Shown here piece after piece: positions 60,623 through 64,000 of a stretch of DNA of 64,000 nt. Within the stretch, counting starts at the first letter, position 1. Each line of letters begins with the position of its first letter. A program made the position numbers and the translations under genes. Origin of the DNA: Sulfurospirillum sp. (GTDB lineage: Bacteria; Campylobacterota; Campylobacteria; Campylobacterales; Sulfurospirillaceae); assembly GCA_016744795.1 (NCBI GenBank), contig JADGDR010000005.1, positions 124,001 through 188,000 on the forward strand, written 5' to 3'. The notes beneath the pieces are model-generated. The model did not search any database. It had not been told where the DNA came from and worked only from the letters and a program-made list of their open reading frames with translations.

Positions 60623-62224
60623 ATGAAGTTTTTATTATGCTTTATTTTATTTCCATTATTTCTATTTTCAGCTCCAAACCAAAAAATAGTTCTTCAACTC
60701 AACTGGTTACATCAATTTCAATTTGCAGGTTATTATATTGCTAAGGAAAAAGGTTTTTATAAGGATGCTGGCATTGATGTCGAAATCAAAGAATTTAAAT
60801 TTGATGTAGATATATCAAAAGCAATTAAAAATAAAACAGTAGATTTTGCTATAAGTAGGTCTTCATTACTAATTCAAAAAGATAATGGCGAAGATATTGT
60901 TGCTCTGTTTGCTACTTATCAAAATTCTCCATTGATATTATTGGTAATAGATAACGGTAATATAAATAGTATAGAAGATTTTAGAAACAAAAAAGTAATG
61001 ATAACCCCAGATGCAAAAGGTACAGCGTCCATAATTGCGATGTTATATTCTCGTAAACTAACTCTAAACGATATAAAAATACAAAAAAATAGTTCTAATT
61101 TAGATGATTTAATAAATGCTAAAACTGACGCAATGTCCTCATATATGTCAAATGAACCTCTTCAACTTGAAGCTAAAAATATAAAGTATAAGGTATTTAG
61201 TCCTAACGATTATGGCTTTGATTTTTACAGCGATATATTATACACTTCTGCAAAATATATAAAAGAGAATCCTAAAATAACAAAAGCATTTTATAAAGCC
61301 ACTGAAAAAGGATGGAAATATGCATTTGAACATATAGGCACAACAGCTCAATTAATTTATACAAAATACAACTCTCAAAATAAAACAATAGTTAATTTAG
61401 TATCAGAAGGCGAAATTTTAAAAAAGCTAGCTTATCCTTCAAGTCAGACAATAATTGGGGCATTAGATAAAAAAAAGCTTCAAAGAATAGTAGATGTTTA
61501 CAAAGTTATAGGATTTATTTCAAAAGATATTAATTTAGACGAATTTGTATACAAGCACAATTCTTACCAAATGCTTAGTTTCTATTTAACTCCTCATGAA
61601 CTTTTACTGTTTATTTTACTAGCTATACTATCTATAATTCTTGTTATTGTTATACTATTTATTATTATAATTAAAAGAAAATGGTTATTAACTAACGAGC
61701 AATTAAAAAAAGAGATTTCGATTAAAACAAAAAAAATAAACAGACAAACATATGTAGATTTTTTAACTAAAGCAAAAAATACAAAAGCATACTCTGAAAA
61801 AATAGAAGAACATTTATCTCTTTATAACAGATATCAAACTCCATTTTCACTAATATTGTTAGATATTGATGATTTTAAGAGAATAAACGATAACTATGGA
61901 CATATAGTGGGAGATACTGTTTTAATTAATTTAGTTAAGATAGTTGAGTCAACTATTAGAAAAAATGATTTTCTTTTTAGAGTTGGTGGTGAAGAGTTTA
62001 TGGTTATATTCTCAAATACTTCACTTAATGAAGCTAAAAATGTTAGTGAGCATATAAGAAAAAATATAGAAAAATCCTTAAGTACTATCAAAAATGAAAT
62101 CATAACTATAAGTATAGGATTATGCGAAGTAAAACCTAAAGAAGATAAATCAGACATATATGATAGAGTCGATAAACTTATGTACGTTTCTAAAAATAAT
62201 GGAAAAAACAGGATATCTTATTAG
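60623..62224 (+). CDS. Diguanylate cyclase with periplasmic NMT1/THI5-like ligand-binding domain
   Basis: The 533-residue protein has a signal peptide (MKFLLCFILFPLFLFSA). A periplasmic substrate-binding domain of the NMT1/THI5 type follows (VLQLNWLHQFQFAGYYIAKE, AISRSSLLIQK, MITPDAKGTA). A single membrane helix lies near 322-350 and a cytoplasmic GGDEF domain comes after it. The active site is RVGGEEF with GGEEF at 455-459, so it should make cyclic di-GMP. The NMT1-like part usually binds pyrimidines, thiamine precursors or related small molecules. ATG 60623 follows GGAGG. It appears to be transcribed alone. Confidence 0.9.
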   Translation: MKFLLCFILFPLFLFSAPNQKIVLQLNWLHQFQFAGYYIAKEKGFYKDAGIDVEIKEFKFDVDISKAIKNKTVDFAISRSSLLIQKDNGEDIVALFATYQNSPLILLVIDNGNINSIEDFRNKKVMITPDAKGTASIIAMLYSRKLTLNDIKIQKNSSNLDDLINAKTDAMSSYMSNEPLQLEAKNIKYKVFSPNDYGFDFYSDILYTSAKYIKENPKITKAFYKATEKGWKYAFEHIGTTAQLIYTKYNSQNKTIVNLVSEGEILKKLAYPSSQTIIGALDKKKLQRIVDVYKVIGFISKDINLDEFVYKHNSYQMLSFYLTPHELLLFILLAILSIILVIVILFIIIIKRKWLLTNEQLKKEISIKTKKINRQTYVDFLTKAKNTKAYSEKIEEHLSLYNRYQTPFSLILLDIDDFKRINDNYGHIVGDTVLINLVKIVESTIRKNDFLFRVGGEEFMVIFSNTSLNEAKNVSEHIRKNIEKSLSTIKNEIITISIGLCEVKPKEDKSDIYDRVDKLMYVSKNNGKNRISY

Positions 62225-62394
62225 CTAATATTTAAAGACTAAAAGAACTTCATTCAGTGCAAAACCTTTGATTTTTTATTTTATTACACATTTTTCTTGA
62301 TAATCGTCATTTTATTTAAAATTAATTCAAATATACTTACATCATTAATTCAATACTTGAGTAAATCACTTGGTATACTCAAAAAGGAAACAAA

Positions 62395-62619
62395 GTGAAT
62401 GAAAAACCATATAGAAGCATAGTAAAAACAATCTCATGGAGAGCTATTGGAACGATTGATACTATTGTAATATCTTATCTTGTAACTGGTAATTTTGCCA
62501 TGGCAGCTTCTATCGGTTCTATAGAATTGGTAACGAAGATGGTTTTGTTTTATTTTCATGAAAGAGCTTGGAATAAAATTAGTTTTGGAAGAGAGAAACA
62601 ACCGGAGTATCAGATATGA
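62395..62619 (+). CDS. DUF2061 membrane protein
   Basis: The 74-residue protein matches DUF2061: RSIVKTISWRAIGTIDTIVISYLVTG, then SIGSIELVTKMVLFYFHERAWNKI. It has two hydrophobic segments. Start GTG 62395 follows AAAAGGA. It overlaps cysH (ATGA), and such genes often accompany sulfate-assimilation genes. Its role is unknown; a sulfate or small-anion function is only guilt by association. Confidence 0.85.
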   Translation: MNEKPYRSIVKTISWRAIGTIDTIVISYLVTGNFAMAASIGSIELVTKMVLFYFHERAWNKISFGREKQPEYQI

Positions 62620-63308
62620 ATATAGAAAAAATTAAGCTAGAGTTAAAAGACAAAAGTACAAAAGATGTTTTAGAGTACTTTTTAAATGAGTTACATGTAA
62701 ACATTGCTTTAGCTTCAAGTCTTAGCATAGAAGATCAAGTTTTAGCAGATATGCTTTATGGTATCAAAGAAGATGCAAAAATATTTACTCTTGACACGGG
62801 AAGGTTACCAAAACAGACTTATGAATTGATTGAGAAGACAAATAACAAATACAAGCAAAAAATAAAAGTTTATTTTCCTCAAACAAAAGCAGTAGAAGCT
62901 TTAGTAAATGAAAAAGGTATGTTTAGTTTTTACAACTCCATAGATGAGAGAAAAGAGTGTTGTTTTATTCGAAAAATTGAGCCACTAAAACGAGCATTAA
63001 AAGGGATTGATATTTGGATAACAGGACTAAGACGTGACCAATCTGTAACAAGAGATAAGATGGAGCTTATTGAGTGGGATGAAGGTAACGGATTGTTAAA
63101 ACTCAACCCTCTCATAGATTGGAGTGAGGAAGACGTTTGGGCACACATAAAGTTCAACAACGTTCCGTACAACAAACTTCACGATGAAGGTTACCCAAGT
63201 ATTGGCTGTGAGCCATGTAGTCGAGCCATTAAAAATGGTGAAGATATAAGAAGTGGAAGATGGTGGTGGGAAAACCCAGAACACAAAGAGTGTGGTTTAC
63301 ACAACTAA
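62616..63308 (+). CDS. cysH: Adenylylsulfate (APS) reductase CysH
   Basis: CysH reduces activated sulfate to sulfite. The 230-residue protein has the PP-loop region ([14 protein letters not shown]), [24 protein letters not shown] and the C-terminal ECGLH with the catalytic cysteine. The extra pairs ECC (near 112) and CEPC (near 203) are 4Fe-4S ligands, so it belongs to the APS-reducing type rather than the E. coli PAPS type. It is followed by a hairpin and cysD. Confidence 0.93.
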   Translation: MNIEKIKLELKDKSTKDVLEYFLNELHVNIALASSLSIEDQVLADMLYGIKEDAKIFTLDTGRLPKQTYELIEKTNNKYKQKIKVYFPQTKAVEALVNEKGMFSFYNSIDERKECCFIRKIEPLKRALKGIDIWITGLRRDQSVTRDKMELIEWDEGNGLLKLNPLIDWSEEDVWAHIKFNNVPYNKLHDEGYPSIGCEPCSRAIKNGEDIRSGRWWWENPEHKECGLHN

Positions 63309-63321
63309 ATATGGAATGAGC

Positions 63322-63360
63322 GGGACAGGTTGCTTTTACAAAGTAAAAGATGCCTGTCCC
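63322..63360 (+). other. Strong stem-loop between cysH and cysD (REP-like)
   Basis: GGGACAGG (63322-63329) pairs with CCTGTCCC (63353-63360); inside it, CTTTTAC (63333-63339) pairs with GTAAAAG (63343-63349) around AAA. A small internal loop separates the two stems. This GC-rich outer stem stands out in AT-rich DNA. It resembles REP-type elements ending in CCTGTCCC, and could also act as an mRNA processing or attenuation structure between cysH and cysD. Confidence 0.6.
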
Positions 63361-63381
63361 CGAAAACAATATGGAGACAAA

Positions 63382-64000
63382 ATGAAAAACAAAAGAAATT
63401 TGACACATTTACGTCAGCTTGAAGCTGAATCAATACATATTATGAGAGAAGTCATAAGCGAATTTGATAACCCAGCTATGCTTTATAGCGTAGGAAAAGA
63501 TAGTGCGGTAATGTTGCATTTGGCTATCAAAGCATTTTACCCATCGAAACTACCATTTCCTCTTTTACATGTAGACACTACATGGAAATTTAAAGAGATG
63601 ATAGAGTTTCGTGATAAGCGAGTAAAAGAGTTAGGTTTAGACTTGCTTGTACATGTAAACCCTGATGGTTTAGAGCAAAATGTAGGACCTTTTACTCATG
63701 GAAGCAAAGTTCATACTGACATAATGAAAACGGAAGGTCTAAAACAAGCACTAAATAAGTACAAATTTGACGCAGTTTTTGGTGGAGCTAGGCGTGATGA
63801 AGAGAAAAGTCGTGCAAAAGAGAGAATTTACTCTTTTCGTGACAAATTTCATAGATGGAATCCAAAAGAGCAACGTCCTGAGCTTTGGAACTTGTATAAC
63901 GCTAAGGTTAATGAAGGTGAAAGCATTAGAGTATTTCCACTTTCAAATTGGACTGAACTCGATATTTGGCAATATATTTACCTTGAAGGTATTCCTATTG
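63382..64000 (+). CDS. cysD: Sulfate adenylyltransferase subunit 2 CysD (runs off the right end)
   Basis: CysD makes APS from sulfate and ATP, with GTPase CysN. The first 206 residues are present: [16 protein letters not shown], the PP-loop [44 protein letters not shown] and [18 protein letters not shown] lies six bases upstream of the ATG. About a third of the gene is outside the window. TACATGTA elements lie at 63566 and 63650. Confidence 0.95.
   Translation, partial: MKNKRNLTHLRQLEAESIHIMREVISEFDNPAMLYSVGKDSAVMLHLAIKAFYPSKLPFPLLHVDTTWKFKEMIEFRDKRVKELGLDLLVHVNPDGLEQNVGPFTHGSKVHTDIMKTEGLKQALNKYKFDAVFGGARRDEEKSRAKERIYSFRDKFHRWNPKEQRPELWNLYNAKVNEGESIRVFPLSNWTELDIWQYIYLEGIPI

Larger units (their letters stand above)
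326..63657. repeat. Dispersed palindrome TACATGTA / TTTACATGTAAA (31 copies)
   Basis: A hand scan finds the 8-mer TACATGTA starting at 326, 2143, 8292, 10562, 11314, 12492, 12767, 14027, 14062, 16066, 23834, 25717, 28549, 28569, 29674, 34670, 34699, 34759, 36317, 43258, 46657, 47089, 49151, 49655, 49682, 57446, 59164, 60574, 62692, 63566 and 63650. Nine extend to TTTACATGTAAA. At about 31 percent GC I would expect two or three 8-mers and about 0.04 12-mers. Most copies are inside genes, encoding LHV(K/N/D) or (F/L/I/Y)TC(K/N); three form the core of perfect 28-nt intergenic palindromes. The excess is seen directly; the function is unknown. See the findings. Confidence 0.9.

Noticed and set aside
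1-64000. tRNA, rRNA or CRISPR arrays
   Set aside because: I saw no cloverleaf-like segments, rRNA signatures or regularly spaced direct repeats. The TACATGTA copies are irregularly spaced and have no spacers.

Overview
The window is low-GC bacterial chromosome and reads as a member of the Campylobacterota (Epsilonproteobacteria), in the Sulfurimonas/Arcobacter/Sulfurospirillum range. That placement is an inference from the gene set (an Ech-type group 4 NiFe hydrogenase, APS-reductase-type cysH next to DUF2061 and cysD, aconitase B, hypA, TRAP transport), from base composition and from protein style. No rRNA, tRNA, CRISPR array or insertion sequence was seen.

Layout. 1-474: tail of an unrecognised gene and hypA. 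541-8267: a type III restriction-modification island made of a decayed DUF4391 gene, an Abi_2 protein, mod, an inserted pentapeptide-repeat membrane protein, res and a small membrane protein. 8305-14414: a UvrD-like helicase, rhlE, a DUF255 thioredoxin-fold protein, a GNAT acetyltransferase and a HAD phosphatase. 14435-28024: a sugar-acid region with an aldehyde dehydrogenase, two gene remnants (an IlvD/Edd dehydratase and an eda paralogue), then a complete + strand hexuronate operon: uxaC, a TRAP transporter, a GntR regulator, uxuB, uxuA, kdgK, eda, split uxaA and a second GntR. 28021-37346 (- strand): an RHH antitoxin, a RelE toxin, a DEDDh exonuclease, hsdM, hsdS, hsdR and tex, tightly packed. 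37657-48111: acnB, a YfcC carrier, an M20 amidohydrolase, an orphan topoisomerase-type zinc ribbon, a DUF945 protein, an MTHFR-family protein, a B12/radical SAM protein and a NYN-LOTUS protein. 48142-53462 (- strand): sufBCDSE plus a SufT-like gene. 53598-59530: a DDAH-like amidinohydrolase and, divergently, a six-gene Ech-type hydrogenase. 59722-64000: a DUF445 protein, a periplasmic-sensor diguanylate cyclase, a DUF2061 protein, cysH and the start of cysD.

How the genes work together. The hexuronate operon takes uronates in through TRAP, isomerises, reduces and dehydrates them to 2-keto-3-deoxygluconate, phosphorylates that and splits it to pyruvate and glyceraldehyde-3-phosphate. Copies of a truncated eda-like 3' end lie on both sides of this operon, so it was probably assembled or moved by recombination at eda. 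Two unrelated restriction systems, an Abi protein and a toxin-antitoxin pair mark the defence content.

The strongest unexplained signal is a dispersed palindrome, TACATGTA, usually extended to TTTACATGTAAA. A hand scan finds 31 copies of the 8-mer and 9 of the 12-mer, against roughly 2-3 and well under 1 expected at this base composition. Most copies sit inside unrelated genes, where they force the peptides LHV or TCK. Three others form the centre of perfect 28-nt palindromes in intergenic DNA. This resembles a HIP1-like iterated palindrome or a DNA uptake sequence and is my main candidate for something undescribed.
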